In this document: one piece after another, positions 37,483 through 47,848 of the stretch
Numbering within the stretch: the stretch's first letter is position 1
Layout: the number at the start of each line of letters is the position of its first letter
Origin: SG8-41 sp963699525
GTDB taxonomy: Bacteria; Pseudomonadota; Gammaproteobacteria; Burkholderiales; SG8-41
NCBI GenBank assembly: GCA_963699525.1
Contig: CAVOUI010000006.1
Span: 310,001-374,000, forward strand
Direction: 5' to 3'
DNA: 64,000 nt
The notes under the pieces: generated by a model
The model's database searches: none
What the model saw: the letters and a program-made list of their open reading frames with translations, nothing else
Told to the model about the DNA's origin: nothing
Made by a program: the position numbers and the translations under genes

Positions 37483-38169
37483 ATGCATGCGATCAAGTTC
37501 CGTGCCACGCCGACGCTTCCCGTTGCGGAGAGCAATCAGACGTTTCCGGTGGGGCGTATCTACTGCGTGGGCCGCAACTATGCCGAGCACGCGCGGGAGA
37601 TGGGGCACGACCCCCAGCGCGAGCCGCCCTTCTTCTTCATGAAACCGGCGGACGCGATCGTGCAGAACGGGGCCACGCTGCCATTCCCCCGCGCGACGAA
37701 AGATCTGCACCATGAGATCGAGATGGTGGTGGCGATCGGGCGCGACGGCGCCGACATCCCGGTCGCGAGAGCGCTCGATCACGTGTTCGGCTACGGTGTG
37801 GGACTTGACATGACGCGGCGTGATATCCAGGGCGAAGCGAAGAAGATGGGCCGCCCCTGGGAGATGGGCAAGGCGTTCGATGATTCGGCGCCCTGCTCCG
37901 CGCTCAAGACGGTGGCAATGGTCGGCCACCCGGCGAAAGGCGCGATCTGGCTCAAGGTCAACGGCGCGGTGAAGCAGAAAGGGGATTTGTCGGAAATGAT
38001 CTGGAACGTCCCGGAGATGATCTCTTGCCTGTCGAAGCTCATCACACTGCGCGCCGGCGACCTCATCATGTCCGGCACGCCGGCGGGGGTGGGGCCGGTG
38101 AAGGCGGGCGACCGGCTCGAGGGACATGTCGAGGGCGTCGGCGACGTGACGGTTACCTACGCCAAATAA
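37483..38169 (+). CDS. Fumarylacetoacetate hydrolase family protein (fumarylpyruvate hydrolase-like)
   Basis: 228 residues. Motifs RIYCVGRNYAEHAREMGHDP near residue 25, PPFFFMKPADAIVQNGATLP, metal-ligand HEIEMVVAIGRDG near residue 85, GYGVGLDMTRRDIQGEAK and a C-terminal SGTPAGVGPVKAGDRLEGH. This shorter subgroup includes fumarylpyruvate hydrolases of gentisate degradation; no gentisate dioxygenase is in the window, so the exact substrate is inference. Confidence 0.88.
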   Translation: MHAIKFRATPTLPVAESNQTFPVGRIYCVGRNYAEHAREMGHDPQREPPFFFMKPADAIVQNGATLPFPRATKDLHHEIEMVVAIGRDGADIPVARALDHVFGYGVGLDMTRRDIQGEAKKMGRPWEMGKAFDDSAPCSALKTVAMVGHPAKGAIWLKVNGAVKQKGDLSEMIWNVPEMISCLSKLITLRAGDLIMSGTPAGVGPVKAGDRLEGHVEGVGDVTVTYAK

Positions 38170-38231
38170 GGGAAAAGCAATAAACGGCGGGCGGAGACAC
38201 GGGGTGCCGCAGCAATCCGGGACGTGAGTCG

Positions 38232-40555
38232 ATGCCGGAGCCACCGACGTACAAGCAGCAAACTCCAGATAGCCTCAAGGCAATCGAGGAGGCAGTCGGA
38301 TTTCATCAGCAAGGCCGGCTGAGGGAGGCAGAGCGGCTTTATCAAGCGGTCCTGGAGGTGCAGCCGGATCACTTCGACGCCCTCCATTACCTGGGCATTC
38401 TGCGCGTTCAACAGGGAAACGCCGAGGCCGCGGTCAAGCTGATGACGCTCGCGCTCGAGCAGAATCCGGGCTCGGCTGAGGCGCATTCGAATCTCGGCAA
38501 CGTTTTCCAGGCGCTGGGTCGTCACGACAAGGCGTTAGCAAGCTACGACAAAGCGCTGGCTATCAAGCCCGATCTTGCCGACGCGCTGTGCAATCGAGGC
38601 AGCGCGCTGCAGGCGTTGAACCGCCACAGCGAGGCGCTGGCGAGCTACGACCATGCCCTCCGGATCGCGCCTGGCCATGTTCTGGCGCTCAATAACCGCG
38701 GCGTCGTCCTGCAGGAACTGGGCCGGTACGACGACGCGATAACGAGCTATGACCAGGCGCTGGCACGGAGACCTGACGACGCTGAAGCCTTGAACAACCG
38801 CGGCAGCGCGCTGTCGCGATTGAAACGTTACGACGAAGCGCTGGCGAGCTTCGAAACGGCGCTTGCCATCAGGCCCGAATACGTCCAGGCGCTCAACAAT
38901 CGCGGCAATGCGCTCCAGGATCTGGGCCGTCATCCCGATGCCATTGCATCCTACGACAAGTCGCTTTCCCTCAGGCCCGACTATCCCGAAGCGCACTACA
39001 ATCGCGGCAATGCGCTGTGGTGCCTGAAACGGCGTGAGGAGGCGCTTGTCAGCTACGACCGCGCGCTTGCACTCAATCCGGACTATGCCAAGGCGCTCTT
39101 CAGTCGCGGCAGCCTGCTGCGGGAGCTGAATCGACACGAGGCAGCCGTCAGCTCCTTTGCGAGGCTGCTCGAAATCGCACCTGAGTTCGATTACGCGCCG
39201 GGCGAATTGCATCACTCGAAGCTGTTCTGCTGCGATTGGGCCGAATACGACGGGGGCATCGCGCGCGTCGTGGACCGGGTGAGGGCCGGCAAGCGCGCCG
39301 CCACGCCGTTCCCTTTTCTCGCCGTGTCGGATTCGGCGGCCGATCAGCTGCAATGCTCTCGGATACTCATCGCCGACAAGTACCCCTCGGCTTCGCGACC
39401 GGTGTGGCGCGGTGAGCGCTACGGCCACGACCGCATTCGCCTGGCCTACCTTTCGGCTGATTTCCGGACGCATGCTTCTGCTTTCCTGCTTGCGGGCCTG
39501 TTCGAGCACCACGATCGAAGCCGGTTTGAAACGATTGCCATATCATTCGGCGACGACGATCAAAGCGCGATGCGGGCCCGCCTCAAGGGTGCCTTCGAGC
39601 ATTTCATCGATGTTCGAGACAAGCGTGATGCGGATGTGGCCCGCCAATTGCGTGACCTCGAGGTCGATATCGCGGTAGACCTGATGGGGCACACGCAATC
39701 TGCCCGAATGGGGTTGCTGGCCCTGCGGCCGGCGCCGGTCCAGGTCAACTTCTTCTGCCCGGGAACCTCCGGCGCGGATTATCTCGATTACATCATCTGC
39801 GACCGCGTCGTAATACCTGAAGATCACCGCGCTCACTATTCAGAGACGGTGATCTATCGTCCGGACACGTTTAAGGTAACGATTCCAGACGGCGCATCGC
39901 CGAGCACACTCCGTCGCGCGCCGAGGCCGGCCTGCCGGACGATGGATTCGTGTTCTGTTCGTTCAATCAGAATTACAAATTCACTCCGGGAATGTTCAAT
40001 ATCTGGATGCGGCTCCTCAGCCGCGTGGAAGCAAGTGTGCTGTGGCTTCGGCAAGGTAACGCGGCTGCGGTAAAGAATCTGCGGCGCGAAGCGGTGCAGC
40101 GGGGCATCGACGGGAGCCGCCTGGTTTTTGCCCCCAAAGTCCCGCGCCGAGAAGACCATCTTGCGCGTCACCGGCTCGCCGACCTGTTCCTGGATACGCT
40201 TCCGTATAATGCGCAGGTGACGGCCAGCGATGCGCTGTGGGCGGGATTGCCGGTCGTCACCTGCCTGGGGACGACGTTCGTGGGGCGCGTGGCGGCGAGC
40301 CTGCTGAAGGCCGTCGGGCTTCCCGAGCTAATCACGCACTCGCTGGCAGAGTATGAGACGCTGGCGCTCCGGCTGGCGACCGAACGCGGAATGCTCGCCG
40401 AGCTCAAGGCGAAGCTGGCGCGAAATCGCGAGACCTGCGCTCTCTTCGACACCGACCGGTTTCGACGCCACATCGAGGCGGCATACGTGACGATGTGGGA
40501 GCGTCATCAGCGGCGCGAGCCCCCGGTCAGCTTTGCGGTGGAGCCGCGCGAGTAG
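38232..40555 (+). CDS. TPR O-GlcNAc-transferase-like glycosyltransferase A (SPINDLY/OGT, GT41), frame-broken
   Basis: Nine or ten 34-residue TPR units occupy residues 20-320 (for example YDKALAIKPDLADALCNRGS, repeated). The GT41 catalytic part follows: LAYLSADFRTHASAFLLAGL near residue 400, LDLMGHTQSARMG-like AVDLMGHTQ, and APVQVNFFCPGTSGADYLDY. The last third is in another frame from about 39880: FVFCSFNQNYKFTPGMFNIW, HRLADLFLDTLPYNAQVTAS and TTFVGRVAASLLKAVGLPEL. The 2324-base locus is 3n+2; one base appears lost near 39877. Corrected, about 774 residues. The family moves sugar (usually N-acetylglucosamine) to protein Ser/Thr. Paralogous to the gene at 53182. Confidence 0.9.
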
Positions 40556-40651
40556 CCGGCGGCGATCACATGAGCGGATGCGAGCGCCGGGCATGAGATG
40601 GCGGAATCAATTTCGGAATCACTGACGGATCTGGCAATCAGGGAGGACACG

Positions 40652-41653
40652 ATGCAGAAACGCAAGCTGGGCAGGAACGGACCGCAGGTTTCCGCGGTGG
40701 GATTGGGCTGCATGGGCATGTCGATCAGCTACGGCGAGCCCAACGACGTGGAATCGATCGCCACCATACACCGCGCGATCGAGCTCGGGGTCGACATGCT
40801 GGTCACCTCCGATGCCTACGGCAACGGGGTGAACGAGGAGTTGGTCGCGAAGGCGATCAAGGGAAAACGCGACAAGGTCCTCGTTGCGACCAAGTTTGGC
40901 AACCTGGCGCTGGCCGCGCGGGCCGACGCCGGCGGGCCGCCGGCGCTGACCGGCGGGCATCCGGATTACGTGCCGCAGGCATGCGAAAAGAGCCTGAAGC
41001 GCCTGGGCGTGGACGTCATCGACATCTACGGCATGCACCGCATGGACAAGACCGTGCCGATCGAGGACACGGTTGGCGCAATGAAGCGGCTGGTCGAGCA
41101 GGGCAAGGTGCGCTGGCTCCAATTGTCCGAGGCCGGCGCCCAGACGATACGCCGCGCGCACAAGGTTCATCCCATCACGGCCGTGGAAACGGAGTACTCG
41201 CTGTGGAGCCGCGACGTTGAGAAGGACATCCTGCCGGCCTGCCGCGAGCTCGGCATCGGCTTCATGGCCTACGCGCCCCTCGGCCGCGGCTTTCTCACCG
41301 CGACCATCAAGACGCTCGATGCACTGCTGCCCAAGGACCGCCGGCGCGAGCACCCGCGTTTCGGCGCAGACAACATCGGAAAGAACGCCGCCCTGCTCGC
41401 GCCGCTCGAGAAGATCGCGGCCGCGAAGAAGTGCGCCCCGGCCCAGGTCGCGCTCGCCTGGCTGCTCGCGCAGGGAGCGGACATCGTGCCCATACCCGGC
41501 ACCAAGCGCCGCAGCTATCTCGAGCAGAACTGTGCGGCGGTCGATGTCAGGCTGACGAAGGAGGAGATCGAGTCGCTCTCGAAAGCGTTCCCGCTGAACG
41601 TCACCGCCGGCACGCGTTATCCGGAAAAGCAGCTCGCGGGTCTCGGTATTTAG
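40652..41653 (+). CDS. Aldo/keto reductase
   Basis: 333 residues; the ATG at 40652 has GGGAGGACACG before it and gives MQKRKLGRNGPQVSAVGLGC. Catalytic tetrad seen as Asp in LVTSDAYGNGVNEE, Tyr in the same DAYG, Lys in LVATKFGNLAL and His in YGMHRMDKTVPIE. C-terminal NADPH-binding PIPGTKRRSYLEQN. Belongs to the AKR13-like group of general reductases. Lies between TPR gene A and the CmcI-like gene without tight coupling. Confidence 0.93.
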   Translation: MQKRKLGRNGPQVSAVGLGCMGMSISYGEPNDVESIATIHRAIELGVDMLVTSDAYGNGVNEELVAKAIKGKRDKVLVATKFGNLALAARADAGGPPALTGGHPDYVPQACEKSLKRLGVDVIDIYGMHRMDKTVPIEDTVGAMKRLVEQGKVRWLQLSEAGAQTIRRAHKVHPITAVETEYSLWSRDVEKDILPACRELGIGFMAYAPLGRGFLTATIKTLDALLPKDRRREHPRFGADNIGKNAALLAPLEKIAAAKKCAPAQVALAWLLAQGADIVPIPGTKRRSYLEQNCAAVDVRLTKEEIESLSKAFPLNVTAGTRYPEKQLAGLGI

Positions 41654-41711
41654 CAGCAGCCCGGACAAGACGGGCAGTCGTACCGCCGACACGGACGAGA
41701 AAGGGAGCGGT

Positions 41712-42353
41712 GTGAACGAAGCGGGTCTCACCTACCTGAAGTGGTATTACGAGACCAATGTCTGGAAAGATCTTCACTATCGCGGCGTGCGCACCCTCAA
41801 GCTGCCGCTCGACATGTGGAACTACCAGGAGATCCTGTTCGAGCACGACATTCACTGGGTTGTCGAAACCGGCACGCGCCATGGCGGCTCTGCCCTTTTC
41901 TTCGCGGATTTGCTTGCGGCGGGGAATCGTGAGGGCGGTGTCGCGAGCGTTGACGTAACGCACGATGCCTTGAGTCCTCTGGCGGCCGCGCACCCAAGAA
42001 TACGATTCCTGCTCGGAGATAGCGCTTCGGAATCGATCAAGCAACAAGTCATGGGGCTCATCCCAAGTCAGCGACGGGGCGGACTGCTACTGATACTCGA
42101 TTCCGATCACGCTGCAACGCATGTCCTGCGGGAACTCACCACTTGGGTTCCGACGCTCAGGCGGGGAGACTACCTGATCGTCGAGGACACAATCGTCAAT
42201 GGCCATCCGGTACGTCCGGAGTTCGGACCGGGGCCGATGGAAGCGATAGACGAGTTTGTCACGCGGAACCCGGGGCGACTGCGGGCGGACGTCGCGCGCG
42301 AAAGCAAGTTCGAATGCACTTTCGCGGCGAGAGGCTATTTCGTGATCCCCTGA
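41712..42353 (+). CDS. CmcI-like (cephalosporin hydroxylase family) protein
   Basis: 213 residues from a GTG at 41712 after GGGAGCG. Rossmann-type fold with HWVVETGTRHGGSALFFADL near residue 50, then SVDVTHDALSPLAAAHPRIR, LLILDSDHAATHVLRELTTW and DYLIVEDTIVNGHPV. CmcI takes part in cephamycin C methoxylation and has a methyltransferase fold; homologues often occur in glycan and O-antigen loci, likely as sugar methyltransferases. That reading suits its neighbours here. Confidence 0.82.
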   Translation: MNEAGLTYLKWYYETNVWKDLHYRGVRTLKLPLDMWNYQEILFEHDIHWVVETGTRHGGSALFFADLLAAGNREGGVASVDVTHDALSPLAAAHPRIRFLLGDSASESIKQQVMGLIPSQRRGGLLLILDSDHAATHVLRELTTWVPTLRRGDYLIVEDTIVNGHPVRPEFGPGPMEAIDEFVTRNPGRLRADVARESKFECTFAARGYFVIP

Positions 42354-42378
42354 ATCGCCAGGGGGCGCGGCGGAACCT

Positions 42379-42916
42379 ATGAAGCTCAACTTGGGATGCG
42401 GCGACAAGATTCTTCCGGGTTACGTCAATGTCGACGTGGCCGAGAGCCGCGCGGGCAAGCGTCCGGATGTCCTGTGCGATCTCCATCGCCTCACGCCGTT
42501 CGAGGACAACTCCGCTGACGAGATCCTCTCCGTCCACGTCGTCGAGCACTTTCTGGCGCTGGGAGGTCGTCGACGTCCTCAGGGAATGGGTCCGGGTGCT
42601 CAAGCCCGGCGGGCTCATGGTCCTGGAATGCCCGAACCTGAAATCCGCGTGCGAAACTTTTCTTTCCAATCCGGAATTTCACGCCGGGCCGGGACCCGAG
42701 GGCCAGCGAACGATGTGGGTGTTCTACGGGGATCCTTCCTGGCGCGATCCGCTCATGGTCCACCGCTGGGGCTACACGCCGCGGAGCCTTGCCGCCCTGA
42801 TGATTGAGGTCGGGCTCGTGAACATCCGCCAGGAACCGGCGCAGTTCAAGCTGCGCGAGCCGCGGGACATGCGAATGGTCGGCGAGAAGACGCGTGCAAG
42901 CCTCGGCGCGGCATAG
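42379..42916 (+). CDS. SAM-dependent methyltransferase, frame-broken
   Basis: MKLNLGCGDKILPGYVNVDV opens a class I methyltransferase (motif I LNLGCG); SVHVVEHF follows. After an extra T in the TTTC run at 42550-42552 it continues in the next frame as WRWEVVDVLREWVRVLKPGG and LEVPN-like VLECPNLKSACETF. The 538-base locus is 3n+1. Corrected about 178 residues. The predicted role is methylation of a sugar or glycan carrier; 26 bases separate it from the CmcI-like gene. Confidence 0.85.
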
Positions 42917-42950
42917 TGAGGAGTCCCATCCCGGCGCGGGGGCTGCGCGA

Positions 42951-44011
42951 ATGAGAGCGCTGTGGCTTATTCCTCCCGACGCAATGCCCTACGCGTCCGG
43001 AGACGTGCCCGAGCAGGGCCTCTGGCCTTTGCCATCTGGCCAGCGTCAGGCTGCGCACGGCGGTAGCCGCACTCGAATGGAAGCACCGCGGCAACGAGAA
43101 TATCTTCCGGGATCCTGAAACGTCGAACCCGCTCGGGGGCCTCGAACGGAAGACCGCAGAAATATGCGTCGTCCCCAAGTACTACCACGACCTTCCGTTG
43201 CAGCCATGGCTCGACGCCTGCCGGGCCGCCAAGCGCAACGGCTGCCGGCTGGTCGTCGATGTCTCCGATAATCCCTTCAGCAAGCCGCCGCCGGTCCCGG
43301 ATTTCTATTCCGAGGTCCTGAAGATCTGCGACGCGGTGGTCGTGAATTCGGAGCGCATGGCCGAATTGACGGCGCCCCATACCGCGCATCGTCCGCAGGT
43401 CATCGAGGACGCGATCCTCGGGCCCATGGGAAAGCCCGCCTTCGAGCCCGGCGAGCAGGCTCGAGCTCCTCTGGTTCGGCCACCCCACCAACCTGCCGTT
43501 CCTGCATGGATGCCTGGACGCGTTGATCGCGTTTGGAGCGAAGCGCCGCTGCAGGTTGAGCATCCTGACGATGGAGGGGCGCGGCGCAGAGGGGCTCGCG
43601 CAGGAAATCAACGCCCGGTTTGCGCCCGCCTTCGAGGCGCGGTTCATTCGCTGGTCGCTCGAATCGATGAGGTCGGCCTTGCGCAAATGCGACCTGGTGT
43701 TGCTCCCCAGCGATCCGGCGGATCCGTTCAAGGCAGGCGCTTCCGCCAACCGGATCGCCGAAGCGCTCAACGCCGGCCGCCTGCCCATCGCAAGCCCTCT
43801 GCCGAGCTACCTGCAGTTTGCGGATGCGGCCTGGATCGGACCCGACCTGGTCGAGGGGATCCGCTGGGCGCTCGCGAATCGCGGCGAGGCGCTGGCGCGG
43901 ATTCGCCGCGGCCAGGCCATCGTGGCGGACAAGTTTGCCGCTTCCAAAGTCGGGCGCCAGTGGGGCGAGCTGTTCGAAAGCCTAGTAAGCGCTCCCCGCA
44001 GCGGGTCGTAA
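42951..44011 (+). CDS. GT4-like glycosyltransferase, frame-broken twice
   Basis: The start at 42951 (MRALWLIPPDAMPYASGDVP) is in one frame. The homologous middle (HLASVRLRTAVAALEWKHRG; then RLVVDVSDNPFSKPPPVPDF, EVLKICDAVVVNSERMAELT) begins near 43035 in the next frame. The C-terminal domain (LELLWFGHPTNLPFLHGCLD; LPSDPADPFKAGASANRIAE) starts near 43455 in the third. Each step is +1; 1061 bases is 3n+2. Corrected about 353 residues. The nucleotide-sugar side pattern SDP..K.GASANRIAEALNAG resembles the GT4 C-terminal acidic motif. Lies in the glycosylation locus. Confidence 0.75.
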
Positions 44012-44048
44012 TAGGGTTGGTTGCCTGCAGTGGACCGGCGCTTCCCGG

Positions 44049-46066
44049 TCACGATGGGCGCCGTAGGGGTCTCGGGGCATGCTTGAGGTCGTGGTTAAGC
44101 CGCCGGAGCGCGTCTGACCAGTCCTCGTTCAGTTTCTGGCGGTAGATGCTGAATCCCGGAAACCACGGCGATTCATTCCCGGCCGCCATCCAGCGCCAAT
44201 CGGGCGGCCATGGGACGAGCACCCGCGCCGTCCCTCCCGCGCCCGCCCGCAGGTGCATGTTGGTGCTGCTGACGCCGACGTATTCATCCAGAACGGCCAG
44301 CAGCGCCAGCATTTCCTCGAGATCCTCATTGGCGGCGGATTCGTCGTGCACCGGCCTGCCGGTCAGCGCGGCGAGCTTTTCGATTTCACCGGCAACCGGG
44401 TGCCGCTGCAGGGCGATCACGGTTCCGCCGACGCCGTCGATTGCCTTGGCCAGTGCCTCGAGCGGAATTTCCTTGAACAAGGTCCATACCTGGCCGCGCT
44501 GCTCCTCGATTCCCCTGCCGGCGCGCCAGGTCAGCCCGATATAGGGGGGCGGCCCCAGAAGAGCAAGTCGTCCGCGGACCGCCGCCACTCGGTCCGGCAG
44601 AGGTTGAAGCGTCAGTGGCGGGGGGAGCTCCGGCCAGTACACCCGGAAACGGCGTGGAAACGCGGCACTCGAGCCGGCGGCTCCCGGACGCAGGCCAGCG
44701 GCGCCGCCCGGCCGGACGGGCGAGGTATCGAGCCTGCCGGCGAGCAGGTGGGGCAGGTCGCCGATGAAAGAGCGTGTAGATCCGCGGACCCAAATGCACC
44801 GGTCCATGGCAGGACCTCGTCGAGCCCCGGGACGCGCGAGAGCGCACTCAGGATCTTGCGGGTGCCGTGGTAGGTCACGCGGCAGCCGCGCGCCCTGAGC
44901 AGGGGGACATACCTCAGGAAAAAGACCTGGTCGCCGATTCCCTGCTCGCCGAGGAGGCAGACCTTCCGCCCCCGCAGGTCGTGCGGCAGCTCCGAGGCGA
45001 GCGCGATGTCGGGATGCTGCTCAATGAACGCGGTGCGGTCATGCCGGCCCGCATAATCGACGGCGGCTTCCGCAATGCGCCCAGTCAGGAGCAACAGGAA
45101 CGCTCTCACGAAGTGCGCGTAGGAGGACGCATTGTCCAGGGCGCAGGCGCGATCCAGCGCATCCAGAGCCTCGTCAATCCGGCCGGCGTGCGCGAGCGCG
45201 TCGCCGAGGTGGCACAGCGCGTCGGAGTTTTCGGGAAATTCGCGGGCCGCCCGCTCGAAGCATTGCAGCGCTTCGCTCCAGCGCCGCTGTGCAAGAATCG
45301 CGCTGCCGAGGACGGGCCACGCGTTCTTCTGCCCGGGCTCGCGCGCGAGCGCTTCCCGGCACGCCGCCTCCGCTTCCGCGTGACGGCGCAGGCTGTTGAG
45401 GGTGATCGCCAGGGGGAGGTAGGCGGCAGCGAGGCCGGGCTTGCGCGCGAGGCAGACGCGGAACGACCGCTCGGCCTCCTCGAAGCGTCCCAGATGGTGC
45501 AGGACGATGCCAAGGTTGCAATGCGCCTCGAGGAATTGCGGTGCGAGTTGCGTCGCGCGGATGTAAGACTCCAGCGCCTCCTCGTAGTGCTTCTGGTCCT
45601 TGAGCGAGTTCCCCAGGTTGAACCAGCCCAGCGCGAACTCGGGATGCCGCGCAACGAGCCGCCGAAAGGCCGCCTCGGCCTCCGCCTTCCTGCCGAGCAG
45701 CGCCAGGCAATTAGCAGCGCCCAGCAGGATTTCGGGATCCTGCGGCGCCAGACGGGCGGCACGCTCGAATGTCGCGGCCGCCTCCTGGTATCGCTTCAGG
45801 CCGACATACGCGTAGGCGATCCTGGCCTGATACTCCGCATTGTCCGGCTGGATCGCCGCCGCCTGACGCAACGGCTCGACCGCAGCGGCAGGCTCGCCGC
45901 TTTGCAGCGCGATAACGCCCAGCAGGTGCAATGCGTCGGGGTGCCGGGGCGAGAGTTCGAGCGCCTGCTCGGCGAGCAGCCGCGCCTGGACCAAATGGCC
46001 TTCCTGCAATCGCCGCAGTCCCGTTTCAAGCAGGGCGGCGGCGCGTTGAGCGTTCTTGCTGGACAC
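44049..46066 (-). CDS. TPR glycosyltransferase B (TPR plus GT9-like), frame-broken
   Basis: The minus-strand start is MSSKNAQRAAALLETGLRRL. TPR units fill residues 20-370 (for example AEQALELSPRHPDALHLLGV). A GT9-like part begins with CLLGEQGIGDQVFFLRYVPL near 410. From about 44785 the frame changes and continues FIGDLPHLLAGRLDTSPV, GPPPYIGLTWRAGRG and LLAVLDEYVGVSSTNMHLRA, ending ESPWFPGFSIYRQ. The 2018-base locus is 3n+2, one base apparently lost. Corrected about 672 residues. Only member of the set on the minus strand. Confidence 0.85.
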
Positions 46067-46547
46067 GCGCGAATTATAGAAGCGTCGATGATTGCGGCAC
46101 TCAGGTACCCGTCATTGTCGCCACACACGCTGATGTATAACTCATTGAAACTAAATGGATTATTGAATAGGATCCCACCTCGTTTGGGCGGGCAGTTTGC
46201 GCTCGAGCGGAACCGCAGGCTGATCGTTGGCTTAGAGTCCTATCGAAGGCCAATGTGCGGGTGTATCAAGACCCATGCCGCTTCTGTCTAAATTACATAA
46301 TAAATTCAATAGGTTGATGAGTTCGTTCCCTATGACAGCACATCAAATACCAGCGAGCGTAAGCCTGTTGCGTGCCTGCTACAAAATGGTGCGAGCCAGG
46401 TGAAAAAATGCCCCTTTTTGTTGCTGGCACGGCAGCTATTCGTCCAAACTAGCCGCAACCTCACCGGAAGGGGAGGCGGGCTTCGGGGCTGTCGCAAACA
46501 CGTGATGTGATCGTCCCGGGGGAACGAAACTTAACAGGAGATTCAGC
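46067..46547. other. Intergenic region upstream of the porin
   Basis: 480 bases between divergent TPR gene B and the porin gene, noticeably less G+C-rich, with no ORF of support. It probably holds both promoters; AT-rich strings such as TACATAATAAATTCAAT lie near 46293. The porin ribosome site AGGAGATTCAGC is just before 46548. A possible long 5' untranslated leader cannot be ruled out. Confidence 0.45.
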
Positions 46548-47743
46548 ATGAACAAAAAAGTAATGGCACTGGCCGTCGCAGGAGCGTTGGCTGCTCCCGC
46601 AGCGGCGCTGGCGCAGGTGCAAATCGGAGGCGGGTTAAACCTACTGTATTTCCAGCACGACCCCGATAACGATGCCAACGCGCAAAAGTCCGACGTCATG
46701 CAGTCATCCGAATCCGAGCTGAGAATCAGCGGAGTGGAGAAGCTGGGTGGCGGCACCGACGTGTGGTTCCAGTGCGCGACCTCGATCGACGGCATCTTCA
46801 ACGGCAACACCGCCACGACCGCGGGCATGTGCACACGGAATAGCGCGCTCGGCTTCCGAGGCGGCTTCGGCAACCTCTTCTTCGGCAACTGGGATACCCC
46901 GACCAAGCTCCTGCAGAACCGCATCCGCGGCTGGTTTAGCGGAACGAACCCGCTGTATGGCGGCGGCTTCACCCTGCTGGGAGGCGGAGCGGCGAGCGGC
47001 GCAGGTAACGGAACCGCTGGTGGCGCGAGCGGCTACAGCATGTATCGCCGTAATGCGAACAGCGTGAACTACGCCTCGCCGAACTGGGGCGGGTTCTCGG
47101 TGGCGGCTGCGTTCACGGCGTCGAACGAGGGGATCAACTATCCCGACCCGAACTCGATGAAGCCCCGTATATATGGGCTGAACGGGATGTATGCAGCGGG
47201 TCCGCTGTGGGTCGGCCTTTCTTATGAGAGCCATACCGACCTCAACCCGGCGAGCACGGCGATCGGCGCCGCGGCTGCGCAATACAACGGCGGCACCGAC
47301 GACAACATGACGGTCGGCGTGGGTTATACCTTCATGGGCACCCTGAACGTGAGGGCGGCGTACAGCATGAGCAAGTACGAAGTCAACAACGACGGAGACG
47401 ACCTCAAGGCGAAGGGCGGTGCCTTCTACAGCGATTGGGCAGATTTCGGGGCCGCATGCTCTCCACCTGGCGTACATCCAGACGCAAAAGAACACGGGCA
47501 GCTCGACTCGTCAACGTGGGTCCCTACCGGGCCCCAACGGTGGGCGGGGTTGAGCGGGACAACACAAACGCGTCCGTGATTACGTTTGGTTACAGCTATG
47601 ACTTCTCCAAGCGCACGCAGTTGAATCTTGTCTACAACCAGATGGATAACAAGGACAATGCAACGTTTAACCAGGGCGTAACCGCGGTCACGGTGGGCGG
47701 GAAACAAACGTCCGTCGGCGCGGCTATCCGCCACAGCTTCTAG
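46548..47743 (+). CDS. General (OmpC-like) outer-membrane porin, frame-broken twice
   Basis: Signal peptide MNKKVMALAVAGALAAPAAA with cut after ALA, then beta-strand repeats (GEKLGGGTDVWFQCATSID-like; NSALGFRGGFGNLFFGNWDT; SVNYASPNWGGFSVAAAF). A Cys pair (WFQCATS, AGMCTRN) is typical of betaproteobacterial porins. Near 47450 homology moves to frame +1 (HALHLAYIQTQKNTGSSTRQ) and near 47530 to frame +2 (NASVITFGYSYDFSKRTQLN, ending AAIRHSF with terminal Phe). The 1196-base locus is 3n+2. Corrected about 398 residues. Terminal Phe and alternating pattern support an outer-membrane beta barrel. Confidence 0.9.
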
Positions 47744-47764
47744 ACCTAGTTAGCAGCAAATTGG

Positions 47765-47795
47765 AAACGGGCACCTTCGGGTGCCCGTTTTTTTT
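47765..47795 (+). terminator. Rho-independent terminator after the porin gene
   Basis: Perfect 11-base stem AAACGGGCACC / GGTGCCCGTTT with a TTCG-type loop, followed by a run of eight T. The strongest terminator seen in the window. Confidence 0.93.
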
Positions 47796-47848
47796 GGGGC
47801 GAGCGGGTTGATACCATCTGCTCCGGGTCCCACAAATTACGCCGTTCG

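Noticed and set aside
39870..39885. Programmed ribosomal frameshift in OGT-type gene A
   Set aside because: No slippery heptamer followed by a strong hairpin is seen, and paralogue E is shifted in the opposite direction; sequencing or decay is simpler.
46067..46547. Hidden ORF in the gap upstream of the porin
   Set aside because: Short frames exist, including the end of a long plus-strand frame, but they are antisense to TPR gene B or lack motifs and ribosome sites.
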